From Flavihumibacter fluminis (GTDB taxonomy: Bacteria; Bacteroidota; Bacteroidia; Chitinophagales; Chitinophagaceae), in contig NZ_JAKEVY010000004.1 in assembly GCF_021491375.1 (NCBI RefSeq), forward strand, positions 248,001-312,000: DNA of 64,000 nucleotides, in the 5' to 3' direction. A program made the translations under genes and the position numbers. The notes beneath the pieces were generated by a model. That model did no database searches and was not told the DNA's origin. It was given only the letters and a program-made list of their open reading frames with translations. Position 1 is the first letter of the stretch. Every line of letters starts with the position of its first letter. Shown in pieces: positions 25,177-34,000 of the stretch.

Positions 25177-27550
25177 AGCCATGCAGGAGGGTATGCAGGA
25201 TGGTATGTTTGCCCTGTTTCAGGATAGTTGTTTTCAGGTTTCGCGAGGTTTCAGTTGTAGGTAATTGCAACTGTACTATAGTGTTAGCAGGCACCTCCAA
25301 CACCAGCTCCAGCTGATTTCCTGTCTTTTTCCATGCTACACTAAGCTGCCCATTTTTGGCGCCCACGGCAGCTTTTGCCCATTCCAGCCTCCTGGTATCC
25401 GGTTGAACAACAAACCTTTCTTCCTTTCCTCCCTCCTCCTTTCCTCCATCTTCCATTCCCCCCTTCTCCATCCTCCTTATCCCTGCTATCCATTTAAAAA
25501 AGAACTCCGTTACCGTCCCAAACATCGGGTGATTATGCGAAAAAGTATTATCACTGTAAGCCCAATGTTCCCACAAACTGGTAGCGCCATTATCCATCAT
25601 GTGCATCCAGCCGGGAAAACCTTCTTTTGTGATGATATCATAAGCGAGATCAGCTCTGCCATTTTCCCCTAACACTTCCAGCAGGTATTTCGTACCAAAA
25701 ATTCCGGTACTGAGATGACCGGATTGCCTTGACGTAATATCCTTGACCAGGTAATCGAAAGCCGCTGTTTTCAATTGAGAAGGCACCAGTCCGAAATACA
25801 ATGCATGCGCCTGAGTAGATTGGGTTCCAATCCCGACCTTACCGGAATCCTTACTAATATAGGTTTCCACAAACCGTTGTTTGATCTGTTCCGCCAATCC
25901 AACATAGTTCATCGCTTCCTCCTCTTTTCCCAGAATAAATGCCAGTCGCGCTAACAGGCTCACATTGTAATAATAAAAGGAAGTCGCGCTTACTGAAATA
26001 TCTTTGGGTGCAACGGATTCATGGTCTCCAATCGTAGTATGAAACTGGTGATCGACTGCTTTACTGCGCAGGAACTGCACCCATTTTTTGGCGTTCGGAT
26101 ACTGATCCTGCAGCAGTTTTTTATTTCCATAATACCGGTACAACTGCCACAACAATTCAGGATGCGCAGTACCCCATTCAATAGGTCCGGATCCTTCGCC
26201 ATATCCTTCATCTGCAATACCAACAAAGGGGGCTGTTTCGGTAAACGCTCCATTGGGCCGGGCGGCATCTGCAAAATCGTTAACTGTTTTAGCATAGAAA
26301 GCTGACATATCAAACAGGTGAATGAAAGACTCTGCCGTTGCTACAATATCACCTCCATATCCCAGTTTTTCTCTATGCGGACAATCAGACTGAACACCAA
26401 TCAGATTACTCAAAAAAGTTCGCTTGCAAATCGCCATCAATTCATTGATACGGGGATTAGAGCAGGAGAAGCTGCCGGTTTCTTTCACATCCGCATGCAA
26501 CACCAGCGCGCGAATAGCTGAAGTATCCGGCCTGCCCGGATAGCCCTGGATTTCTGCATATCGGAAACCATGATAAGTAAACTTCGGCCGAAACAGATCT
26601 TCTCCGCCTGAACAAATAAAAATATCTTCCTGGTAAGCAGTGTCAGGAGCGCCCGGGCCACCAATACCGGCAGCTTTTATCTGACCGGTTACACTGGTCA
26701 TTTTATTCAGACTTCCATCCGGGTACAGGAGTTCACCATATTGGACCTTCAGTTTCGTTCCAGCCGGGAGGCGGGTTTTAAGTTGCAATACACCGGTTTG
26801 ATTGGTGCCAAAATCCAGCAGCCATCCGGTTTTAGTTGAGTGTATGGCAACAGGAGCCAATGTATCGCCAATAACAACAGATGGACTACGATGCGCCTCC
26901 AGTTTGCCTGCTGTCGGATCAGCTTTGATAGCCTTTCGCCATTCACTAACGTTGTTGTTCACACGCAGATCAATCCATTCTCCCAGGTAAATACTATTTC
27001 TCCGGATGGAACTCTCGGCCACCTGCCAGGATTCATCTGTAGTGATAAACTGCCTGCTGCCATCTTTATAAATTAGTTCCAGCTGCGCAAGCAGCGCAGG
27101 TTCCCCAACAGGAAGCGTTTCCTGCAAATTAAAGCGACCGAACAGGCGAAGCGGCATTGGATTGTACCAGCCATTACCAACCACAACCTCCAATGAGTTG
27201 CTTTGTCGGTTAAGCTCTGACGTTAGATCATAACTGCTGTAAAATATCCGGTGCGCATAATCAGTTTGAGAAGGCTCCAGTACGCGGTTACCGATTTTTT
27301 TTCCATTCAGGCTAGCTTCATAATAGCCAAGTGCGCTGATATGCAGCATAGCAGAACGCAATCGCTTACGCAGCCGGAATTCCTTTTTAAAAACCGGCGC
27401 CGGATTTTCCTGGTAGGCTTTCTCATCAGCAAAAAAATGGGTTCTGGGATCACGTATCCATTTCCCCTTCCAATTAATGGTTGAAGATGACTGGGCTGTG
27501 CCAGCTCCGATAACAAAAAGATGAAACAAACAGACAAGAATCAATCGCAT
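25172..27550 (-). CDS. Alpha-L-rhamnosidase, glycoside hydrolase family 78
   Basis: The 792-residue secreted enzyme would release terminal alpha-L-rhamnose from polysaccharides or glycosides. ATG 27550 gives a signal peptide (MRLILVCLFHLF, cleavage near AGTAQ); the frame start at 27634 lies in the greA terminator and is rejected. N-terminal beta-sandwich domains (KEFRLRKRLRSAMLHISALG region) precede the (alpha/alpha)6 barrel with SDCPHREKLGYGGD, characteristic of GH78. Residues about 688-712 form a Gly/Glu/Lys-rich low-complexity insert encoded by a purine-rich repeat (25418-25492). After it comes the C-terminal beta-sandwich. Confidence 0.88.
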   Translation of the reverse strand: MRLILVCLFHLFVIGAGTAQSSSTINWKGKWIRDPRTHFFADEKAYQENPAPVFKKEFRLRKRLRSAMLHISALGYYEASLNGKKIGNRVLEPSQTDYAHRIFYSSYDLTSELNRQSNSLEVVVGNGWYNPMPLRLFGRFNLQETLPVGEPALLAQLELIYKDGSRQFITTDESWQVAESSIRRNSIYLGEWIDLRVNNNVSEWRKAIKADPTAGKLEAHRSPSVVIGDTLAPVAIHSTKTGWLLDFGTNQTGVLQLKTRLPAGTKLKVQYGELLYPDGSLNKMTSVTGQIKAAGIGGPGAPDTAYQEDIFICSGGEDLFRPKFTYHGFRYAEIQGYPGRPDTSAIRALVLHADVKETGSFSCSNPRINELMAICKRTFLSNLIGVQSDCPHREKLGYGGDIVATAESFIHLFDMSAFYAKTVNDFADAARPNGAFTETAPFVGIADEGYGEGSGPIEWGTAHPELLWQLYRYYGNKKLLQDQYPNAKKWVQFLRSKAVDHQFHTTIGDHESVAPKDISVSATSFYYYNVSLLARLAFILGKEEEAMNYVGLAEQIKQRFVETYISKDSGKVGIGTQSTQAHALYFGLVPSQLKTAAFDYLVKDITSRQSGHLSTGIFGTKYLLEVLGENGRADLAYDIITKEGFPGWMHMMDNGATSLWEHWAYSDNTFSHNHPMFGTVTEFFFKWIAGIRRMEKGGMEDGGKEEGGKEERFVVQPDTRRLEWAKAAVGAKNGQLSVAWKKTGNQLELVLEVPANTIVQLQLPTTETSRNLKTTILKQGKHTILHTLLHGW
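25418..25492. repeat. Purine-rich low-complexity repeat inside the rhamnosidase gene
   Basis: The minus (coding) strand is almost pure purine with recurring GGAGGAAA, GGAATGGA and GGATGGAG words. The plus strand uses the same words (CCTCCATT, TTCTCC, TTCCATT) as the intergenic array at 48843-48988. It is translated as a KGGMEDGGKEEGGKEE-type linker between two domains and keeps the frame. Confidence 0.65.
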
Positions 27551-27585
27551 ACCCGCAGTTTGTCTGAAATTAACAAGATCCGGGC

Positions 27586-27619
27586 AAAAAAAACGGTCAC
27601 CTGAAAGATGACCGTTTTT
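27586..27619 (-). terminator. Intrinsic terminator of greA
   Basis: An 11-bp perfect stem (plus-strand arms 27589-27599 and 27609-27619) with a 9-base loop is followed on the minus strand by eight U (A-run 27586-27593). It lies 22 bp after the greA stop codon, before the rhamnosidase gene. Confidence 0.88.
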
Positions 27620-27641
27620 AAAATTTGCTGTCAACCTTTTT

Positions 27642-28115
27642 TTAAAGCGATATCTGCTCTACTTTGAATTTCAGAATGCCTGCCGGAGCTTTCACCTCGG
27701 CAACCTCACCTACTGTTTTGCCAAGCAATCCCTGTCCGATTGGAGAGGTTACGGAAATCTTTCCTGCTTTCAGATCTGCTTCTTTTTCAGAAACAATCTG
27801 GTAGGTCATGGTTTTCTTCGTATTCAGGTTTGAAACGGTCACTTTTGTTAAGATGGATACTTTACTGGTATCAATGGAATCTGCTTCCAGAATCCTGGCA
27901 ACAGCCAGATCGCTTTCTAGTTTTTTGATCTTGGCTTCCAGGATTCCCTGCGCCTCTTTGGCTGCATCGTATTCAGCATTCTCACGCAAATCTCCTTTTT
28001 CCCGCGCCTCGGCAATCGCTCTGGAGGCAGCAGGACGTTCCACCGCTTTCATATGGTGGAGCTCTTCCTTCATTTGTTCAAGGGTCTCTTTTGACACATA
28101 AATTACATCTGCCAT
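27642..28115 (-). CDS. greA: Transcription elongation factor GreA
   Basis: The 157-residue factor enters the RNA polymerase secondary channel and stimulates cleavage of backtracked RNA. The N-terminal coiled coil carries the acidic tip GDLRENAEYD with Asp42 and Glu45, and the C-terminal FKBP-like domain has TSPIGQGLLGK. The length is normal. The gene is monocistronic: a terminator lies 22 bp downstream. The leader is unusual for this phylum, with a strong Shine-Dalgarno sequence inside a small hairpin and a terminator-like hairpin further upstream. Confidence 0.96.
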   Translation of the reverse strand: MADVIYVSKETLEQMKEELHHMKAVERPAASRAIAEAREKGDLRENAEYDAAKEAQGILEAKIKKLESDLAVARILEADSIDTSKVSILTKVTVSNLNTKKTMTYQIVSEKEADLKAGKISVTSPIGQGLLGKTVGEVAEVKAPAGILKFKVEQISL

Positions 28116-28117
28116 AA

Positions 28118-28135
28118 TTAACCTCCTTTGGTTAA
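28118..28135 (-). promoter_or_regulatory. Strong Shine-Dalgarno of greA displayed in a hairpin loop
   Basis: On the minus strand the leader reads TTAACC-AAAGGA-GGTTAA, then TT, then ATG (the terminal A of the right arm is followed directly by TT). AAAGGAGG is a full match to the anti-Shine-Dalgarno and is spaced normally from the start codon. TTAACC and GGTTAA are a perfect 6-bp inverted repeat, so the AAAGGA would sit in the loop. I see no other site like this in the window. Confidence 0.75.
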
Positions 28136-28140
28136 AAAGT

Positions 28141-28182
28141 AAAAAAAAAGAACAACGCCTTCAGCGAATAGCGAAAGCGTTG
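28141..28182 (-). terminator. Terminator-like hairpin between the dehydrogenase gene and greA (possible greA attenuator)
   Basis: On the minus strand a 9-bp stem (plus-strand arms 28153-28161 and 28174-28182, one G-U pair, 12-base loop) is followed by UUC and nine U (A-run 28141-28149). It could simply end the upstream dehydrogenase transcript (stop codon at 28214-28216). The predicted greA -7 element at 28196-28203 lies upstream of it, so a transcript from that promoter would also contain the hairpin. Confidence 0.75.
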
Positions 28183-28195
28183 CACTCAGATGTAG

Positions 28196-28203
28196 CAAAT
28201 ATA
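28196..28203 (-). promoter_or_regulatory. Predicted -7 element for greA
   Basis: The minus strand reads TATATTTG, a perfect TAnnTTTG. A TTTG at 28219-28222 is 15 bp further upstream, slightly closer than usual for a -33 element. Transcripts would start near 28190 and run through the terminator-like hairpin before greA. Confidence 0.5.
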
Positions 28204-28213
28204 GGGAATTTAA

Positions 28214-29137
28214 TTAACCAAACAGCTTTTGTACGATCACCTCAGCCATCTTCAGATAGGCTTCATGACTATATCCTGCAATATGCGGAGTAACCAGCAC
28301 ATTGGGTTGAGAGCAGAGCCAGGAAAGGCGCGCCTTCTCCTCTTCCGTATACGTGCTGAGCTGTTCATTTTCAAGCACATCGAGTCCGGCGGCAGCAATT
28401 TTCCCGGTTTCCAGGGCCCTGATAACGGCGCCAGTATCATGCACTTTTCCACGGCTGGTATTCAGGAAAACAGGCTGGTTTTCCAGCTTGTTAAAAAACG
28501 AATCGTTGGCCAGGTGCCGGGTTTCTTCAGTAAGGGGCACATGTAAACTGATCACCTGTGCATATCGGACGATCTGTTCCAGGCTGGCTTCCTTGATATA
28601 GTCTTTGGCAAATCCGAACCTGTATTTATCATAAGCCAGGACAGTTACCCCGAAAGGCTGCAGCAACCGGGAAAAAGCACCACCGGTGTGACCGAATCCG
28701 ATAATCCCAACAGTTTTGCCACTCAACTCGGTTCCCCTGTTGGCATCCCTTAACCATTTTCCCTGGCGAACTTCTTCAGCGCTGGAATGCAGTTTGTTCA
28801 GAAGAGATAAGAGCATGCCCAGTTCGTGTTCGGCAACAGCATTTCGGTTGCCTTCCGGACTGCTTTCGCAGCGGATTCCTTTTTCCCTGGCATAGACCAG
28901 ATCAATCAGTTCCAGCCCGCTTCCAAGGCGGCCGATCCATTTTAAACGATCCGCTTTTTGGAGCAGGTTGCGATCCACTTTAATTCGGGTGGTCACAATC
29001 ATACCGATATAATCAGCAATGCCCGCAACTACCTGATCGTAGGTAATAGCCGGCTGATAATCAACTTCAAATCCGAGCGATTTCAACTTTTCCGGCAACC
29101 AGGGATGAACCCCCGCCGTGATTAATACCTTATCCAT
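28214..29137 (-). CDS. D-isomer-specific 2-hydroxyacid dehydrogenase
   Basis: The protein has 307 residues from ATG 29137 (an ATG at 29146 is also possible). The NAD-binding motif is [10 protein letters not shown]; the catalytic residues are Arg in LNTSRGK, Glu in DVLENE and His in VTPHIAGYS. It is similar to D-3-phosphoglycerate dehydrogenase but lacks the C-terminal ACT domain, so it may be the short SerA type or a general 2-ketoacid reductase. The start lies within the last codons of rsmA, so the genes are co-transcribed. Confidence 0.85.
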   Translation of the reverse strand: MDKVLITAGVHPWLPEKLKSLGFEVDYQPAITYDQVVAGIADYIGMIVTTRIKVDRNLLQKADRLKWIGRLGSGLELIDLVYAREKGIRCESSPEGNRNAVAEHELGMLLSLLNKLHSSAEEVRQGKWLRDANRGTELSGKTVGIIGFGHTGGAFSRLLQPFGVTVLAYDKYRFGFAKDYIKEASLEQIVRYAQVISLHVPLTEETRHLANDSFFNKLENQPVFLNTSRGKVHDTGAVIRALETGKIAAAGLDVLENEQLSTYTEEEKARLSWLCSQPNVLVTPHIAGYSHEAYLKMAEVIVQKLFG

Positions 29138-29894
29138 TTTTACCATTCATTTTAAAAGTCAGCGCTGCGAAATCAGCTACAGACAACTGTTCTGCCCGTT
29201 GCTGAAAGATCGCGTCCGTCAATACTTCAGGAGGAAACAGGGATTTAACAGCATTACGCAGGGTCTTACGGCGTTGATTAAACGCAGTTTTCACCAGCAG
29301 GAAAAAATCTCTCCGGCTGCGCATATCCGGCACCTCATTTCGTGGCACCAGCGCAATTACGCCACTCATCACTTTAGGAGGGGGCTTGAAACAGCCTGGA
29401 GGAACATCAAACAAGTACTGCACCTCATACCAGGCCTGCACCAGTACACTTATCACGCCATACACTTTTGAACCTGGAGGTGCTGCAACCCGCTGGGCTA
29501 CTTCTTTCTGGAACATCCCGATCACCCGTTCTACCTGATTCTCCCACTCCAATACTTTAAACAGGATTTGAGTGGAAATGTTATAGGGAAAATTTCCAAC
29601 CAGAGTAAACGGTTGTTCAAAGGGGCAATCGATATCCAGGAAACTCCGGTGGATTAGCTTGCCTTTTAAAGCCGGATAGGTGGCTTCCAGGAATTGCACT
29701 TTTTCGGCATCCAGCTCAACAGCGCGGAAATCAATCCCGGGCAGTTCCAGCAGGTATTTGGTGAGTGCTCCCCCACCCGGACCTACTTCCAGCAGGCGGT
29801 TAAAAGGCTGTTCCTGCAGGGCATCGACGATTTTACGACAGATGTTTTCATCACGAAGAAAGTGCTGGCCCAGTGATTTTTTAAGCGTGTACAT
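29130..29894 (-). CDS. rsmA: 16S rRNA dimethyladenosine transferase RsmA (KsgA)
   Basis: The 254-residue enzyme dimethylates the two adjacent adenosines in helix 45 of 16S rRNA, a late step in 30S assembly. N-terminal [10 protein letters not shown] and the SAM-binding [10 protein letters not shown] (36-45) are standard. The catalytic motif is NFPY at 101-104, in place of the usual NLPY. ATG 29894 is chosen over 29906 because a perfect -7 element at 29904-29911 overlaps the longer start, leaving a 9-nt gap to the ATG. Confidence 0.95.
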   Translation of the reverse strand: MYTLKKSLGQHFLRDENICRKIVDALQEQPFNRLLEVGPGGGALTKYLLELPGIDFRAVELDAEKVQFLEATYPALKGKLIHRSFLDIDCPFEQPFTLVGNFPYNISTQILFKVLEWENQVERVIGMFQKEVAQRVAAPPGSKVYGVISVLVQAWYEVQYLFDVPPGCFKPPPKVMSGVIALVPRNEVPDMRSRRDFFLLVKTAFNQRRKTLRNAVKSLFPPEVLTDAIFQQRAEQLSVADFAALTFKMNGKNG

Positions 29895-29903
29895 AGAATA
29901 GAG

Positions 29904-29911
29904 CAAAAATA
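29904..29911 (-). promoter_or_regulatory. Predicted -7 element for rsmA
   Basis: The minus strand reads TATTTTTG, a perfect TAnnTTTG, only 9 bp before the ATG at 29894. The mRNA leader would be a few bases or absent. Confidence 0.55.
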
Positions 29912-29972
29912 CAGTATTGGGCGCGGCCGCTGAATACTGTATTTTTACTGCTTATTCAACGAGATAGAACAT

Positions 29973-31064
29973 ATGTCAACAGAATCTATACGTCCACTGA
30001 TTGGGATTAGTTGCGGCGATCTGAATGGAATCGGACTCGAACTGATCATCAAAACAGTATCCAATAACAAACTGCTGGAACTTTGCACGCCCATCATCTT
30101 TGCATCCAACAAGGCGATCAATTTTTACCGGAAATCCATACCTGACAGCAATTTTAATTTTCAGCAGATCAAGGATTTCACCCGCATCAATCCCAAGCAG
30201 GTAAATGTATTCAATTGCTGGGAAGAAGAAGTAGCTATTACGCCTGGGCAGTTGACACCGGAAGGAGGCAAATATGCGATTCTTTCTCTGACTGCGGCCG
30301 TAGAAGCGTTGAAAGCAGGACAAATTCAGGGCCTGGTAACTGCACCAATACACAAGAAAAATACACAGGGAGATAGTTTTCCATTCACTGGCCATACACC
30401 TTATCTCAAAGAAGCATTTGCCGCAAAAGAAGTGGTGATGATGATGGTGGCCAGTAATATGCGGGTAGCCCTGCTAACGGAGCATGTGCCGGTTCAGGAG
30501 ATAGGTCCTCATATAACAAAAGCAGCTATTGTATCCAAACTGAAACTGATAGAAGCCAGCCTGAAACAGGATTTTGGTATTGATCGTCCAAAAATTGCGG
30601 TACTGGGATTGAATCCGCATGCAGGTGATGAAGGATTGATTGGCGCAGAAGAAGAAAATATCATCAAACCGGCCATCAAGGAATACAAGCAGCAAAACAA
30701 TGCGATAGTGCAGGGGCCATTTTCAGCAGATGCCTTTTTCGCCAGAGGTTATCATGAGCGATTTGATGCTGTACTGGCCATGTATCACGATCAGGGACTG
30801 ATCCCTTTCAAATCACTCTCTCATGGAGAAGGGGTGAATTTCACTGCGGGCTTATCTGCTATACGCACTTCGCCTGATCATGGAACAGCCTTTGATATTG
30901 CAGGTAAGAATAAAGGCGATGAGAGTTCTTTCATCAGTGCTATTTTCACCTGTATTGACATCATACGTCAGCGTACAGCATATCGTGAAAACAGGGCGAA
31001 CCCCATGAAAAAACTCACCAACCGCCTTCTTGCGAATGCGGTTGATGAGAAAATTGAAGAGTAA
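29973..31064 (+). CDS. pdxA: 4-hydroxythreonine-4-phosphate dehydrogenase PdxA
   Basis: The 363-residue enzyme oxidises 4-phosphohydroxy-L-threonine in the DXP-dependent route to pyridoxal phosphate. Typical motifs: GISCGDLNGIG at the N-terminus, VTAPIHKKN, FTGHTPYL with a metal-ligand His, AMYHDQGLIPFK with another, and TSPDHGTAFDIAGKN near the end. The length is slightly above the E. coli form, normal for Bacteroidota. It is divergent from rsmA and converges on the T9SS protein gene with 7 bp between the stops. Confidence 0.95.
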   Translation: MSTESIRPLIGISCGDLNGIGLELIIKTVSNNKLLELCTPIIFASNKAINFYRKSIPDSNFNFQQIKDFTRINPKQVNVFNCWEEEVAITPGQLTPEGGKYAILSLTAAVEALKAGQIQGLVTAPIHKKNTQGDSFPFTGHTPYLKEAFAAKEVVMMMVASNMRVALLTEHVPVQEIGPHITKAAIVSKLKLIEASLKQDFGIDRPKIAVLGLNPHAGDEGLIGAEEENIIKPAIKEYKQQNNAIVQGPFSADAFFARGYHERFDAVLAMYHDQGLIPFKSLSHGEGVNFTAGLSAIRTSPDHGTAFDIAGKNKGDESSFISAIFTCIDIIRQRTAYRENRANPMKKLTNRLLANAVDEKIEE

Positions 31065-31071
31065 GCAATCG

Positions 31072-34000
31072 TTATCTGAGAATTATCTTATGGGTAATTA
31101 CTTCCTGATTGTTAGACACCAGTCGCAGCAGGTACATACCGCGTGCAAACTTTCCTAAACCGGTAATCTGAATGGTATTGTTTCCTTTCTGAAGTTGTTG
31201 TGATTGCTGGTAAACCAGTCGGCCACGGTCGTCCATCAGCTGGCAATCCAGCCATTGTTTTTCCTTCGCGCTGATGATCACCTGCAGGTAAGATTGTGCC
31301 GGGTTAGGCATAACGGATACCTGTTCCACCACAGAAAGTTTAACGAGAACTACATCACTCAGCACAAATTTACCTGAGCGGTTAACTGCTTTGATACGGT
31401 ATTGCACACCCGAACCGGTACCAGGTTTGGTATCAAAGAAACCGGTACTATTCTGGACGGTACCAACCACAACATAGGCACCATTTACATCCTTGCGCAA
31501 AATTTCAAAATAATCAACCGGTTCAGTGGTACTGATTTCCCAGTTCAGTTGAATACCATTGTTTTGCTGGAAGGCACTTACCTGAATAAATCGGGTAGAA
31601 AGGATATACAGGTATACTCTCCAGTCGCGTTCGGTAGATGCAGTTGAATGTCTCTGCACCATGGTATTGGAGCCCGGATTCGGATCACCGGTTAGTGAGC
31701 CCCCATTGCCCATATAGGCTGAGGTCCCTTTTGCGGATGAGTTATCCCGATCGAAGCGGTTATCCAAACCATCACCATCAGTATCATTTCCGGTTAAGGT
31801 AATAGTATCATCTGGCCGATTGTTCATGTTAAAATCGTTTGCTTCTATAATATCCGGATCACCATCTCCATCTGTATCCTCATCAAGGTAATCTGGGATA
31901 CCATCTGCGTCTTCATCGTTAGGCACGATACCAACTCCTCCGAAACCAGTCATTCCATCATAGGCATTATCGATACCATCATTGTCTGAATCAAGTCCGG
32001 TTGGCATCTGATAGCTGATTGTTGCCAATCCTTCAATATTATCTGGCACACCATCATCGTCTGAATCTATGTCCAGGTAATCAAACGGACCTCTGCCATC
32101 TGAATTGGGATATACAAAATGACGGGGTGTACCTGCATCCAGCATTCCATTAAAATCTGTATCCGGATAACCGGCTTCCCGAAGATCCGTTATGCCATCT
32201 CCATCGCTGTCGAGGTCATAGGGATTCGGGCGCATGTCACGATCCATATTAAAAAACGGATAGCTGTCTGCACGACCGTCATTATTGGTATCCGCACCGG
32301 TACGCAGAATACGTGCTCCGTTATCAATACGACCATCGTTGTTAGCATCCGGGCCGCCTGCTTCTATTACATCATAGATGCCGTCATTGTCGCTATCCAG
32401 ATCAAACATATTGGGGATACCATCGCCGTCGGTATCAGGAAGTCCAAGCCCAACTCCGGAACCTACAGCACCACTGTTGGAAGCATCCACATTTTGCGAT
32501 AAACCGTCACCGTCGGGGTCAGTGAAGTTATCAATACGACCGTCTCCGTTTGCATCAACCCCACCGGCTTCTACAACGTCAGGAATGCCATCGTTATCAC
32601 TGTCAAGGTCAAGTGAGTTGATTGTTCCGTCCAGATCGAAGTCGAATCTATCATCAATGTTATCATTATTAACATCTACAAATCCAGGGGTATCAGCATC
32701 TCGGTAGTTTTGAACACCATCCATATCTGCATCCAGATCCGGATCCAGACCATTGTTTTCAACAATATCAGGAATACCGTCATCGTCATCATCGATGTCA
32801 CAAGCAACGGTTACTGTTCTGCTTACACAGACAGTGTTATTACAATCACCTTCAATCCGTACAAAGTAAGTAGTAGTGGCGGTAGGTGCAACTGTAATAG
32901 TTGGACCTGTACCAATTGGCGTCCCTGAACCACACCCACCTGCGTACCAAACATATCTTGCATTTGTTCCAAACGTGCCTCCAAGCGCAGTCAGTTGGGT
33001 AGGGCTACCAGGGCAAACTTGTGTCCGATTAATTCGAATTGCAAAAGGTGGTGCTGTACTTGGATTTTTAAGTGCCAGATAAAACCCGGGAGAAGTATAT
33101 CGGCATTGTGCATTATTTATATTACCGCCAGATGCAACTAAAACCCTGTAAAAGCGCTGGTGTGAAGCATCAACAGCAGAAATGGAATATGTTGAATTGG
33201 TGGCACCGGAAATATTTGTCCAGCTAATACTATCGGTACTGGTTTGCCATTGGTACTGAATGGTGCCATCAATGATAGTTGGATCACTTAGTGTTGCAGA
33301 AAAGGTTGCTGGTCCCCCAATACAACCTGCACTTACCGCTGTTGTATTAATTACCGGTTCTGCATCACAAAGGCCAAACTCGATATCATCTAATGCAAGA
33401 TCATTACCACAACCACCTTCACCCTGATTAATAATTTCGAGTATTATGGAACTATATCCATTAGGTAATACAAATCGAATCCCATGTCTTTCCCAGGAGG
33501 AACTAGTTATTTCAGGACTAGTAAGGTCAGTAAGCACAAGCCCGGTAACTGCATCACGGGCCCGGAACATTAGGCGAGGAGATTTAAATCCGCCAACGGC
33601 CGAACAGAATGTTCGTTGATTGGCGTTGCTGATATTGGCAACCCAAACATTGAGTGAATATTTAAGATTGGAGCAAAGGTTATCAATGGTTGTGCTATAT
33701 ATAACATTATGCTGAACGTCTGCATTAACTACCATCATTCTGCCGTTCAGGTTACCTGAATGATCTGGCATAGAATTCCAGTATGTTGAATTGCCTGTTG
33801 CAGGGTTACCGGTAACAATATATCTGTCCTCAGCTAAAGGGAATACTGTAGATCCGGTATATTCCGTAGAAACACCAGTTCTGAGGGTTGTATTGGTGTT
33901 GCCGGCACCAAAATCATCCGAATAAAGGACACGATTGATAGCCGGACATGGAGGCGCTTCACCGGCTACAGTTACAACAAATGGTGTAGGCACCGACTCC

